Source: Gnetum montanum (Eukaryota; Streptophyta; Gnetopsida; Gnetales; Gnetaceae). Taken from it: a DNA stretch of 64,000 bases. The translations under genes were made by a program, and so were the position numbers. Positions within the stretch are counted from its first letter, which is position 1. Every line of letters starts with the position of its first letter. Positions 1-10,570 of the stretch are shown here, in pieces. The stretch is taken from contig MNCI01005623.1 of the NCBI GenBank assembly GCA_015680685.1, positions 400,648 to 464,647 of the forward strand. Direction: 5' to 3'. The notes under the pieces were generated by a model. That model saw nothing but the letters and a program-made list of their open reading frames with translations, was not told the DNA's origin and did no database searches.

Positions 1-573
1 TACACATCTTGGACCTCGTGCATGACTACTACTGGGATTACTAAGCATAGATCCTAGGTACATTGTTGGGTTCCCAAGTAGTCACACTTAAATGCTTGTG
101 ATTAAGTCGTACTCATTTCGCATTTAACAACAAGAATAGTAAATGATGATAAATAAATATTAACTAAGAAAGAAATAAATATTAACTAAGAAAGCAATAA
201 ATAACAATAACAATTAAATAATTAAAACTAAGTGAATGCTGCAATGATGAAGTAATCTTGATCTTTATTTCCGGTCATGTGTGCGTCCATGTACGTCACA
301 CTCGAATAAAGGTTTCGTACAATTACAAGCATCACACTGTGGGCATGCACTGGGAAAATATTCTAACTCCTATGGAAACAAACTGAAAGAGTCTAGCTAC
401 AAATGATAAAAGGATGCCTAAATGAGGCGGAGGACCCTCTTATTTTTAGGCCGGGATAGGTGGCTACATAAACGGGGCCCCATCGATGCAGGAAGGTTGC
501 GTCAACAAGGCTGCATCGACGCGGCCACGTATATGCAGCCCCGTCGACACATCGACTTAATGACACTTCATCA
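1..573 (-). mobile_element. LTR of a TGATGA-family gypsy element, cut by the window edge
   Basis: Read on the minus strand this starts TGATGAAGTG at 573 and runs into the same R-U5 block found in the LTRs of elements A and D (for example the segment at 1320-1470 in reverse complement). The U3 head carries ATCGATG/ATCGACG motifs rather than the GATATC motifs of A, B and D. No polypurine tract lies to the right of 573, so this is either the 5' LTR of an element continuing to the left of the window or a solo LTR. The missing left end prevents a target-duplication test. Confidence 0.8.
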
Positions 574-932
574 ATGACCTATTTTCTAAGTATTCTATTA
601 GCTTGTGGGCAATTAAGGCTTCTTCATTAAGTCAGGTATTTGCATATCGTGTAAATAAAAAGTGTCCTTTAAGTCTTATTTACTATTGGAAACTCATCTA
701 ATTAATGTGTATTCTAAAGGTAGATGTTTGTATGATCTTCGAAAACATAACAAAGAAAAGCCTCATGCCAAAGAATGCCCTAATTTCTAGGTATTATCAC
801 AAAGGATTTTTATTATTTAAACACCTATAGAAAGTTGGCTTAAAGTCAAACTCTACAAATTCTCTTGTAGTTATGCATGTTATATTTAAAGATTTAAGTT
901 TGTGTGTAGTATTTTGGTTCTAATGAAAATGG
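574..932. other. Host flank with no gene seen
   Basis: AT-rich sequence between the edge LTR and element B. I see no ORF of note, no RNA gene and no match to the internal regions of the other elements. Removing element B (938-19662 plus one copy of its target duplication) would join this stretch to 19668 onward, so the two are one ancestral locus. Confidence 0.6.
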
Positions 933-937
933 ATGCT
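933..937. repeat. Target-site duplication of element B, left copy
   Basis: ATGCT immediately outside the left LTR of B (LTR starts TGATG at 938). The matching ATGCT is at 19663-19667, directly after the right LTR ends in TCATCA. This pair shows that the few bases at 938-947 belong to B although element A separates them from the rest of the LTR. Confidence 0.9.
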
Positions 938-947
938 TGATGAGCAA

Positions 948-1818
948 TGATGAATTGTGATTCATCGGGTTCTGATATCGGGTACACGATATCACATCCA
1001 ACAATGATATCGAATATGCAATATTGTGGTTCCTATGTGAGCCTATAAATACACATGAAGGTACATGGGAAAGAAGTCTTTTGTAAATTATTAGTGAGTC
1101 AGTTTAGTGTTAGAATAGAGTCTTTTTGTTACTTTTTCCTCTCAACTCTTTTCTCCTAGTGCATGCCCGCAGTGTGATGATTGTAATTGTACGGCATCAT
1201 TTATTCGAGTGTGACATACTTGGACAGGCACATGATCGGCAATAAAGATTGAGATTACTTTATCATTACAGCATTCACTTAGTTTAATTATTTAATTATT
1301 ATTTTTATTTATTTCTTTCATATTTAATATCTCTTCATCCTAAACTCCTTGAACGTGGAATGAGTATGACTTAATCACGAGCATTTAAGTGTGACTACTT
1401 GGTAACCCAGTAGTGTACCTAGGATCTGCGCTTAGTAATCCCAGTAGTAGTCATGCACGAGGTCCAAGATGTATAAGGATGATTAAGGAATGGATGCTCA
1501 TCACACTTAGGCTAGTTTAAACTCTCTCCTCCTATCTCCTCTTAGCATAACTCTCTCTCCCTTTTCCTCCTAGCTTAACTAAGATTATTTTCCATTGCCT
1601 CCAGGAGTAGCATTACTTTAGGAACACATCATACACCTCACTCTAGACTAAACCATACGTGATAAACAAAATACTAGTCTAGGTGGGAAGACAACAAACT
1701 GCAATTAACGAGTAACTATCTAGATACCACAACTAGCCCATCTGCAGAGTTCGGCCAGATCATGTGTGAAATGCTCGTATTCATATGGTTGAGTGTAGGG
1801 GTACCTCACCACTCATCA
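948..1818 (+). repeat. 5' LTR of element A
   Basis: 871 bp. The terminus forms a perfect hairpin (GATGAAT, loop, ATTCATC at 949-966). The U3 holds GATATC palindromes including the arms TGATATCG / CGATATCA near 973-993. A TATA box TATAAATA is at 1044-1051 and an AATAAA signal near 1240. The R-U5 part (about 1130-1818) is shared with the other TGATGA-family LTRs in the window. Confidence 0.93.
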
Positions 1819-1819
1819 T

Positions 1820-1837
1820 TGGCCCCATTGCCAGGGA
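1820..1837 (+). other. Primer binding site of element A (tRNA-Asp type)
   Basis: TGGCCCCATTGCCAGGGA begins one base after the LTR. By my reading 15 of 18 bases agree with the complement of the plant tRNA-Asp 3' end (TGGCGCCGTTGCCGGGGA), the primer known for Athila-type elements. Minus-strand DNA synthesis would start here. Confidence 0.8.
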
Positions 1838-1953
1838 CGGTGGTAGTTATTTTGATTAGTTACATCATACAATATCGTTGTAACAAAGTATTCACAATAC
1901 ATCTCTTAGGAAAGAAAATTAATTGCGATTAAATCACATACAAATTTACAACC

Positions 1954-3995
1954 ATGTCTCTCTCACAAGACTATGACAATGCAACAACTAGTAAGATAAT
2001 TTATTGGAGAACCAATGAATTATATGATGACGAAGATGAAGTTTGGAGTACCCAATCTGACGTAGGGGTTTCCTATAAACATAAACAAAGACAACATCAT
2101 CCCAACTCCCAAACGCATAACCTACCTAGTGACGATGAACCCCTACCGGCCACTACAAGCCTAACACAAATACAAGAGGTTGTTCGAATATCCCACAGGC
2201 ATCACAAGGAAAGTTGTCTACCCAGGCTTGACTTAAACAACTTTCCCAAATTCTCAGGAAGCTATGAATTAGACCCACAACAACATCTATGAGCCTTCTA
2301 CGATGCCTGTGCATGGAACAACATTGATAATGGGTGGAAAAAACTTAAGCTCTTTCCTATGATACTCATTGGCCATGCAAAAGTATGGTATGGGTCATTA
2401 AAACCAAAATCAATCTGACATTGGCCAACAATTGTAGAACTATTTAATGAAGATTACAAACTTATGCAAGAGTGTCAACCTTGAGGAGACAAATCCAAGA
2501 GTGGAAACAAGCACAACATGAACCCTTGGACATGGCCTTAGAAAGATATTATGCATTGTTAAACAATTGCCTAGGCCATGAGTTCCCTAAGGAGAGGCTA
2601 ATGTACCACATTATTAATGGGCTCCATAATGAAATAAGGGAGACCCTAGGGATGTATGCCCGAGGTTAACTATATGAGATACGAACCCACCAACTCCAAG
2701 AGCCTATCAAACTAGTAGCAAAAGAAGAAGGAGAAATGGCTAAATGGGAGAACATTGAAAAATCTCAATAGGCCCAAAAATCAACAAGGGCCCAGGATTA
2801 TGAAGAGGAGAAATCAACTCACCTCAAAAAGGTGGAATCATCTTTGCCAACACTATAATCATTGGATGAAATTGAGGCAAAGATCAATAAGATGATGGAA
2901 TGGATGCATAAAAAATGTAGAGAATATGCCAACATTATTGGAGGTAGAGTTATGATGAACCAAGAATTAGGACAAAATAACCTTAGACAATTAGAAAGAA
3001 GGGTTGAAAAAAAATAAGACCTCAACTGCTAATCATACGTATCAATGCAACATTTGCCTATACGATCACCCCAAGGGCCAATGTCCAATCTTGTCACATT
3101 TACAGGAGCATTGGAGAAGAGTGGTACATCTAGAGTTCGTACAGAGATACTGTGTTCAATCACAGTGGCAACAATCCCAGTCATGGGGGAGGCCACCCTC
3201 AAATTGGCTACACCCTTCATACCATCTGAACCTAAGTGCTTATCAAGTTCAACATCTTGTTTCTCCAATTGGGTCAACATCCTCTATCTCATCACACTAT
3301 TATCATTCTCCCCAATACTATTAACCCATATCGTCTCCAACACAACCACCACCTTGGATACCTTACACTTCTCCTCAATTTCAACATTCTCATCCTTCAC
3401 CTCCTTCTACATCGCCACCAAGTGTTCCAAAAGGTTTTGCGCCATAGTAGCAACCCACGAATATTACTTGTGCTTTTGCTGAAAAAAAATAGTGGGAACT
3501 CTCCTCAACATCAAAGACACCCCTTCTTTAGGCATAACCGTAAGAAGGGACAACACAACTCAGAACCCACTGTGCCTTCCAACCCAACACAAGTCCAACA
3601 CTATGGTGCAGCTCCCTCTTCAAACCCAACACCTCATGTTACCTTATCAGGGCCACCACTCAATACTCCAACAACCATGAGGCCCAATGGATATCACCAC
3701 GTAGAGAGACATATCAATCCTTGCATACCATCTTACAGTCATGGGTGTCATAGTGGGTCAACCACTCATTAGTTGACTACATCTTATAAATTACCCCACT
3801 ATGCTTACCACAATCAAGTGTGTGAATCCCACTCAGGGTACATTCCAATCACCATATCAAAAGACACCTAGTGGTTCGGATATGACCAAATCCCAATATT
3901 TTCAACATGCAAGGATCCCGACCTTTCATTTATTAATCCTAGCAATGCTCAACTATTTAGTTATGGGGGGCATCCCCCACTCTAATAAAAAGTAG
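1954..3995 (+). pseudogene. Decayed gag of element A
   Basis: Starts with an ATG at 1954 (MSLSQDYDNATT) that matches the start of the D copy at 50949 (MSLSQNFDNGTM). The central part resembles a Retrotrans_gag domain: FYDACAWNN near 2295, KLKLFPM near 2345, then EWKQAQHEPLDMALERYYAL at about 2502-2561. A short zinc knuckle CNICLYDHPKGQC lies near 3048-3090, followed by a proline/serine/glutamine-rich tail to about 3990. A stop at about 2290, a frame change near 2470 and further changes after 2990 break the gene. It would make the capsid/nucleocapsid precursor. The same knuckle wording occurs in B, C and D. Confidence 0.85.
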
Positions 3996-5875
3996 GATTA
4001 ATAAATACTTTTCATTTTCTTTAATTTTGAAATTTTTTGTTTTTCATTTTTCAGTTTTTCAGTTTTTAATTTGTTGGTTGAGGTGTTGTTCTATGCTATT
4101 AAGTCTCAGATGACTAATTATTTAAATAGTGAGTCCACAACATCCATCCATCCATTCTATTAATAAGGGGTTCTACTCTAGGTATGATGATATTCCTAAT
4201 CATCAAAACTTAAAGTAATTTTGTGTTATTGTGCCTAGAGCAAAGAAGGATGAACCAAGAAGGAATGGCTAGGGTGTGACATCAAGGGGACTTATGGATT
4301 CTCTTTGGTGACATCAATGGAAGTTATCATGCACCTTAGTTAAACTAAGATCCTTGAAGATCTAATGAAAACTGGGAGTAAGAGTAATAAAAAGGCACTC
4401 AACAAGAATAATAATAATAATAATGTTATTCTAGGGTCCCACTGGAAAGACATGCACCCATGCCTGAAAGTTGGTGGCTTCTTTGGCTTAAGCATTCATT
4501 TTAAAAAAAGTGTGCAATAAAGAAAAATCACCCCTCCCTTGTACGAAACCCCAAGTGATCATAGGCCTTGCTGTCACGGTGCTCTTATGGTTTTCCATCA
4601 TTGGATAAAGCAATGTGATGTCACTAATCAGAGGAATGGACTTGGTCCTGCTTTCAGAGTGATAGGTTAATGACACATTAATCATGACCTACATGTAGGA
4701 TTCATTATGCCCTAAGTATGTTACCTCATGTCCCAATCTCTACAATCCCTTCTACAATTCACCTCACCTTGTTGTTTGTATAATTGTGGCTTGTGACTCG
4801 GGTAGCATGGAATTCACCTCTCATCATGGTGATATTTACATGTGTGTGTTCTATGAAATTGGTATTGACTACACTTAACCCTTCTAGTACCCATAGACAT
4901 TTTAAGGTGTGGTTATGCAAGGGCATTATAGGTAGGAACTTGCTTTGGGGAGGACCCACTTGTGTAACCCATGTGATTACACTTATAACACATCTACCAC
5001 ACATCATTCACTACCCTCTAAGTAGTACCAATGATTTTTTTCTTTCCCTTATTATCCTTGCAATTCAAACATTCCTATAAGCTAACACATATCCTTTTTT
5101 CCTACTTTTTATGATTTTCATTGCCAAAATTTTACACCATTCTAATCTTTTTTCCTTCCAAATTAGTTGTATTACCCTGGACCCCTTTACATTGATCTAT
5201 ATGTCCTAAGTCTATACTTTAGAGTTTTGAAAATTTTAAAAATTTGGTAATTTTTTCAAGTGCCCTATTTTTTGTAGGACATGATATCGGGTACACAATA
5301 TTGCGTACGACACGATATCGGGTCCCCACTAGCAGTTACACGATATCGCATCCTAAAAATATATATATACGTGGATCCCCTGCACCTATCAACATCATTT
5401 GTAACTATTCACATAGGGAAATTTTTTAAAATTTCTTTTTATGACTTGCGATTGCACATCTCTTGCGTCGATAATCATAACTTGCTCGTTGGTGCTCTGA
5501 TTTTCATTCCGTTTGAACCTACTTGAACCCGGACTGTTCAGCTTAGTCATGGAGGAGGGGTACACACCGAACTATGCATAAATGTTTTCTTTGCAATTCC
5601 TCATCACCCAAAGGACACTATCAAGGGTAATTAGTTATGAAAATAATAATAAACATTTGCCAAAAATAATTTCATCTCCTTACCTATACCAGGAAATGAA
5701 ACTCTGAAATCACTAAGAAAAGTGGACCAATATTACAATATTTTGGGGGCATTTCCATAAAAATGCTTAACTTTAAAATCACATGGAATCATAATTGACT
5801 CATTAAGGTAGGAAGTAAGGTATAACTTAACTCTGGTCATCAACCTTACTAATGATTGGTCCCGTGTGATTGCAG
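3996..5875 (+). other. Noncoding interval between gag and ORF2 of element A
   Basis: No convincing ORF. It holds an (AAT)n microsatellite at about 4406-4424, a pyrimidine/T-rich tract near 4005-4070, and at 5279-5370 a U3-like palindrome cluster with a TATA-like stretch (listed separately). Just before ORF2 the sequence TGATTGCAG at about 5868-5876 resembles a 3' splice site. The matching D interval (about 56570-57290) has the same order of parts. Confidence 0.6.
5279..5370 (+). promoter_or_regulatory. U3-like GATATC palindrome cluster with TATA-like stretch inside element A
   Basis: Repeated GATATCG / CGATATC / CAATATTG motifs and the string ATATCGGGTACAC, also found in the LTR U3 of A at about 975-987, are followed after about 20 bases by AAATATATATATAC. 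In the LTR the same motifs precede the TATA box. The D copy has an equivalent cluster at about 56680-56758. I infer an internal promoter for ORF2; no transcript evidence is available here. Confidence 0.45.
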
Positions 5876-8663
5876 ATGGCCCCAAAGTGTGCACAATAAG
5901 AAGGTCCCTCTCAGGGTGTGTTTAAGAAACCCAGGAGAGGTGGAAGATAGATGCTTGTTGAACAACATGCAAAGTAGGAGGAGCAATCATTCAATATCCA
6001 TCAAGACCTTGCCACTGTGTAATCAAGAAAGGTGGAAGGAGGAGCTGCTGCAGTGCCTAAACAGGGATGGCACCTCATGTTGCCCCTAAAGTCTGTCCAG
6101 GACATCCCTGAAAAGTCCACATCAGATGCTATGATCGTGAAATTGAACTTTGGAATTTTCATGGAATTCACTCCTGAGTCCATTAGGGACCACCTCAAAG
6201 GATCCCCATTATGACCTATCCTCTCTGAAAGTAGTTCCTGGTACTTAAGAGAAACGTATCAATTCTAGCACAATAAAGAAGAAGGCACTACAGTTAACAT
6301 TTGTGGTGTATTTATTGATTTCTTCATCAAAGCCATTTCAGAAGTATTAAACCTTCAGAATATAGGGCCAAAGGTTGCTCATTTTTCCACTCGCTCTAAT
6401 GCTAATGCATGAAAGGTTTGGTTAGACAGAGAATACGGTAAAGAAGATTAATACCAATGGAGAGTTGACATTGGAAGAGAAGATCTACTTTAAAATAGGA
6501 GCTTATCACACCTTCCCCACAAAAGGGTTAAATAGAATTTCAACATATGTGGTAAGAGGATGTGCGATATTGATGGGAAAGGTCAACACTAACCTACCTC
6601 ATCTATATTTCATGGAGATCCTAAGGCAGTTTGAAGAACGTAAGACAGAAAGTTTTTCTTTGCCCTTCCATTGTCTCATCAGGAAGCTGTGCAAGCATGC
6701 TAGTATTCAAGGATACACCAATGATGTCCTCAAGAAAGCCCAAAATGCTTCATACATTGAACTGCTAAATCCACCAGCTACAAGAAAAATTGTTGGTGAG
6801 ATGCTGGGGCTAGGACAAGAGTAAGAACAAATGGTGAGGCCCACTGCAACTCAACTCATAGGGCCCAACCAACCTCCAAGCATGGGACCCAGTCAATAGC
6901 AAGAAGTGGGGCCTAGCATGAGCTAGCAAGACCAACCATCACCACCGCCATAGGACTATCGATTGTCAATGAGCCATCTCAGGGCCATCGTTGAGATGGT
7001 CAGTTGGGAAATTCATGATGATGCAAATCTCTTTCGCATCCTTGATGATACTGTACATTCCACTATCTCTATAGATCATGCACGGGGTGAGGTGTCCATT
7101 CAAACAGGAGGAGAGGAGATTTATTAGTCACAACAGATTTCAGAGAACATTGCATCCTTTTAGATGCAACTAGAGATTGCTGAAGGAGCCACAATGATGA
7201 TCATACAGCACCAGGATGTAGCAGGAGCTACAGAGGTGGTCATAGACCACATCAAGGAATCTTTTAATGTTTCTATTGTGCCATCGGTAGATTTCATAGG
7301 AGCACGGGATGCTCAAACTTTGACTGGTCCCTCAATGACTCCTACGGAGCATGAGGATGTGCTTGATCAATTACTGCAAATAGGATAAGTGATGACATCC
7401 TTGTTTTAACATCCCATAGGATGTTACAATAGCATAATCAAACCTCATGTCCACCAAGGGAAAGCTAGTCATGATAGAGATGAGGGTTGAGCATGCAAAA
7501 GTAGAAGTGGAAAGACTACAAGAAAGGCTCGTAACCCTACAAGCAGTGTAGTAGGATCCCTCTCAATTCATTCCCACGGACTAGCTAGACACCTTTAGGA
7601 TAGACCAACTCAAAAAATTGCTGGTGAAAAATAAAAAAGTGGTAGAGGAAAAAGAGAAGGTTGCTTGGAATGCCTCCATGGCACAAGCATAAACTTATGC
7701 ACACACCAAGGCACTTAAGGCCTTACAAGAAGAAAACAAACAACTTGTTGTTGATAATCTTTAGTTCACCTCTGTGGAGAAAAAAAGAATGTTCTCAAAG
7801 AACATTTTTAGTGGCTACGAGAAGAACTAATCAAGATCAACTAGGACATGAATCATTTGGCCAAAGAAAATCGAACCCTCTCAATCGAGAAGGTACGTGC
7901 CATCCGTCAGAAGATGGCCATCGAAATAAGCGCATGTCAAAACAAGGCCAAGCAGCATGAAAATTTAAAAGAGCACTTCCAAGATCATGTGGGAATGTAC
8001 AAAAAAATCATCAAAAAAGAGATCCATATGGCCAAAGCCCACATGAATGCTTTCAGTGCACGAAACATTGATTGGCAGGCCATACTGGATACATATGCAT
8101 TTGCCCACTATGCAAAACTTAAAAGTCGGGACTTGCAAATTCAAGATCTTATAGAATACTTGGAGTTGGCAAATCTAAGGTATGCTAATCTAGCCATGTT
8201 AACAATAGGGCACCCAAGGATAGAGCTCGAGAAGCAGGTAGCTACCACCTATGCCAAGTATGAGGTAGAATTTGTAGAACACAAGAAGACATTGCAGAAA
8301 TTGGAAGTTGCAAATTCTGAAGTGGAGGTGGTTAAAGCAAGCTACCAAGGATAAAAAGATGTCACAACAAACTTGGCTTGAAGGCTTATAGATTTTCAGG
8401 AGTACAGTAACAAAGTCAGAGCCTACGAAGAGGAACGATGGTTGTTTGTAGCCTGGTACGTCAAAGCCAACACAATGTTTTTGCAACTACCGTGCCCATG
8501 GGAGGTGCCGACTCCATCAAACATTGGAGCATCAGCATGGACAACATAGGACCCTCAAACTGAAGAGGAGAAACTCCAGGAACTACTTCAACATCATCAC
8601 CTTCCAAAACCTAGAACGTAGGACAAGGGAAAGCAACCCATGGAGGAGCCACCACCACCATGA
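5876..8663 (+). pseudogene. ORF2 of element A: Transposase_32-like domain plus coiled coil
   Basis: An ATG at about 5877 (MAPKCAQ) follows a TGATTGCAG that could be a splice acceptor. From about 6430 to the stop at 8661-8663 the reading stays in one frame, broken only by nonsense codons. The N-terminal half (about 6465-6824) contains LPFHCLIRKLCKHASIQGY, which resembles the plant transposon-associated domain Pfam calls Transposase_32; that is a family-level guess. The C-terminal half (about 7430-8350) is rich in E, K, Q and L heptads and looks like a long coiled coil. It ends GKQPMEEPPPP, and the D copy ends GKRPMEEPLPL, so the end is real. Function unknown; there is no catalytic pol motif. 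Confidence 0.65.
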
Positions 8664-8831
8664 ACCACATGAGTTCCACCCAATTTTGTAATTTTAGAAA
8701 TTTTTCATTTTGTCGTGTTGTGTCCAATCTTATTCTATTGAGTTCTCCACTGCAACATGAATAGCTTCCCTATTAGTTAATAATCCCATACCTATCCACT
8801 GTGTAATCAATGGGACTTTTTTTCATTCTGA

Positions 8832-8865
8832 CTTGAGGATGAGTTTTCATTTAGTCGTGGGGGTA
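8832..8865 (+). other. Polypurine tract block of element A
   Basis: CTTGAGGATGAG, then TTTTCATTTAGTC, then GTGGGGGTA ends directly at the 3' LTR. B has the same block in reverse at 10537-10570, and versions precede the 3' LTRs of D (61911-61946) and E (24702-24735). It would prime plus-strand synthesis. Shared wording across pol-bearing and pol-less elements argues that one reverse transcription machinery serves them all. Confidence 0.8.
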
Positions 8866-9736
8866 TGATGAATCGTGATTCATCGGGTTGCAATATCGAG
8901 TACACGATATCGCATCTTGCAACGATATCGAATATGCGATATCATGGTTCCTATGTGAGCCTATAAATACACATGAAGGCACACGGAAAAGAAGTCTTTT
9001 GTTAGTTATTAGTGAGTCAGTTTAGTGTTAGAATAGAGTCTTTTTGTCACTTTTTCCTCTCAACTCTTTTCTCCCAGTGCATGCCTACAATGTGATGATT
9101 GTAATTGTACAGCATCATTTATTCAAGTGTGACGTACTTGGACACGCACATGATCGACAATAAAGATCGAGATTACTTCATCATTGCAACATTCACTTAG
9201 TTTAATTATTTAATTATTATTCTTATTTATTTCTTTCGTAGTTAATATCTCTTCACCCTAAACTCGTTAAAAGTAGAATGAGTACAACTTAATCAAAAGC
9301 ATTTACGTGTGACTACTTGGTAACCCAGTAGTGTACATAGGATCTGTGCTTGGTAATCCTAGTAGTAGTCATACCCGAGGTCCAAGATGTGTATAGATGA
9401 TTAAGGAACGGATGCTCGCCACACTTAGGCTAGTTTAGACTCTCTCCCCCTATATCCTCTTAGCATAACTTTCTCTCCCTTTTCCTCCTAACTTAAATAA
9501 GATTATTTTTTATTACCTCCAAGAGTAGCATTAGTTTAGGAACACATCATACACCTCACTATGGACTAAAATATATGTGGCAAAGTAAATACTGGTCTAG
9601 GTGGGAAGATAGCGAACTGTAATCAATGAGTAACTATCTGGATACCACAACTAGCCCGTCTATAGAGTTCAACCGAATCATGCATGAAATGCTCATATTC
9701 ATATGGTTGAGTGTAGGGGTACCTCGCTACTCATCA
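8866..9736 (+). repeat. 3' LTR of element A
   Basis: 871 bp, matching the 5' LTR in length and wording. TATAAATA is at 8962-8969 and the terminal hairpin GATGAAT / ATTCATC is intact at the start. Element B resumes after the three odd bases AGA and the AGCAA duplication. Confidence 0.93.
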
Positions 9737-9744
9737 AGAAGCAA

Positions 9745-10536
9745 GGTATCCCTATGCTCAAGCATACGAATACAAGCATTTCATGTATGATTCGGTCAAA
9801 TTCCAAGGACTAAGTGCTTATGCACCCTTGTGGAACAAGGATAGGTTGGTTGATCATTATCTTCCCAAGCTTACCTATATGTCATGATTGTATGATTAAG
9901 TAAGCTTGAGGCATATGATTTTTATAGCTTTTATGTTTTTATGTCTTGTGCTAATAGGGAAGGAGAGAGATAACTAAGTGACTAATTTAACTTAACTACT
10001 TATTAACTAGGCTTTAATTAATCCTAATACCAGTATCCATTCTCACTTGCCATACACATCCTGAACTAGTGCAACACTATTAGGATTACCAAACGCTAAT
10101 CGTTCCTAGGTTACCAAGTGTTACACGCATGCTCGAAGTGATCGTACTATGTGTACTTAATTAAGAGAGTTGAAGGGTGAGAGAGAATCATTAATTAACT
10201 AGGAAAGCATTTAATAACATCAATTAACACTAATTAATCTATTCTAGATGCTACAAGGTTTATCATAAAGTTTGTCTTTATTGTCATACACAAGGTGTGC
10301 TTAGGTACACAATGCTCAAATAAAGACCCATTCACCTTCTAACTCTAGGAGGGAGAAAAGGCAAGAGTTTGGCTTAGGGTCTAACTATCTAATGCAAAAC
10401 CAAGTGTGCCCACCTCTTATTTATATACAAGGAGGTAGGTCCTGATATCGAGTATCTGACATCATATGGTAGGCTCCAATATCATGGACCCGATATCACG
10501 GATGCGATATAGTGGCCCCAATATCATGGTTCATCA
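9745..10536 (-). repeat. 3' LTR of element B (main part)
   Basis: Together with 938-947 this is the left LTR of B, about 802 bp against 812 bp for the right copy. The segment from GTATCCCTATG onward parallels 18864 onward. It ends GGTTCATCA at 10536, next to the reversed polypurine block. Confidence 0.9.
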
Positions 10537-10570
10537 TACCCCCATGACTGAATGAAAACTCATCCTCAAG
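10537..10570 (-). other. Polypurine tract block of element B
   Basis: On the plus strand TACCCCCATGACTG, then AATGAAAACTCATCCTCAAG. The reverse complement matches the tract of element A almost base for base. It lies directly inside the 3' LTR. Confidence 0.8.

Larger units (their letters stand above)
948..9736 (+). mobile_element. Element A: non-autonomous gag + ORF2 LTR retrotransposon nested in B
   Basis: Both LTRs are exactly 871 bp (948-1818 and 8866-9736) and run TGATGAAT to CTCATCA. Internal parts are a primer site, a decayed gag, a noncoding stretch with a U3-like cluster, and a long second ORF reaching nearly to the polypurine tract. No protease, RT, RNase H or integrase is visible. 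It lies inside the left LTR of B: AGCAA is duplicated at 943-947 and 9740-9744, with three extra bases (AGA, 9737-9739) between the LTR end and the right copy. Equal LTR lengths suggest a fairly recent insertion. Element D is a second copy of the same family. Confidence 0.93.

Noticed and set aside
3029-3772. Several overlapping ORFs on both strands in the A gag tail
   Set aside because: Only the frame with the zinc knuckle and its tail is conserved with D; the others are shadows of it.
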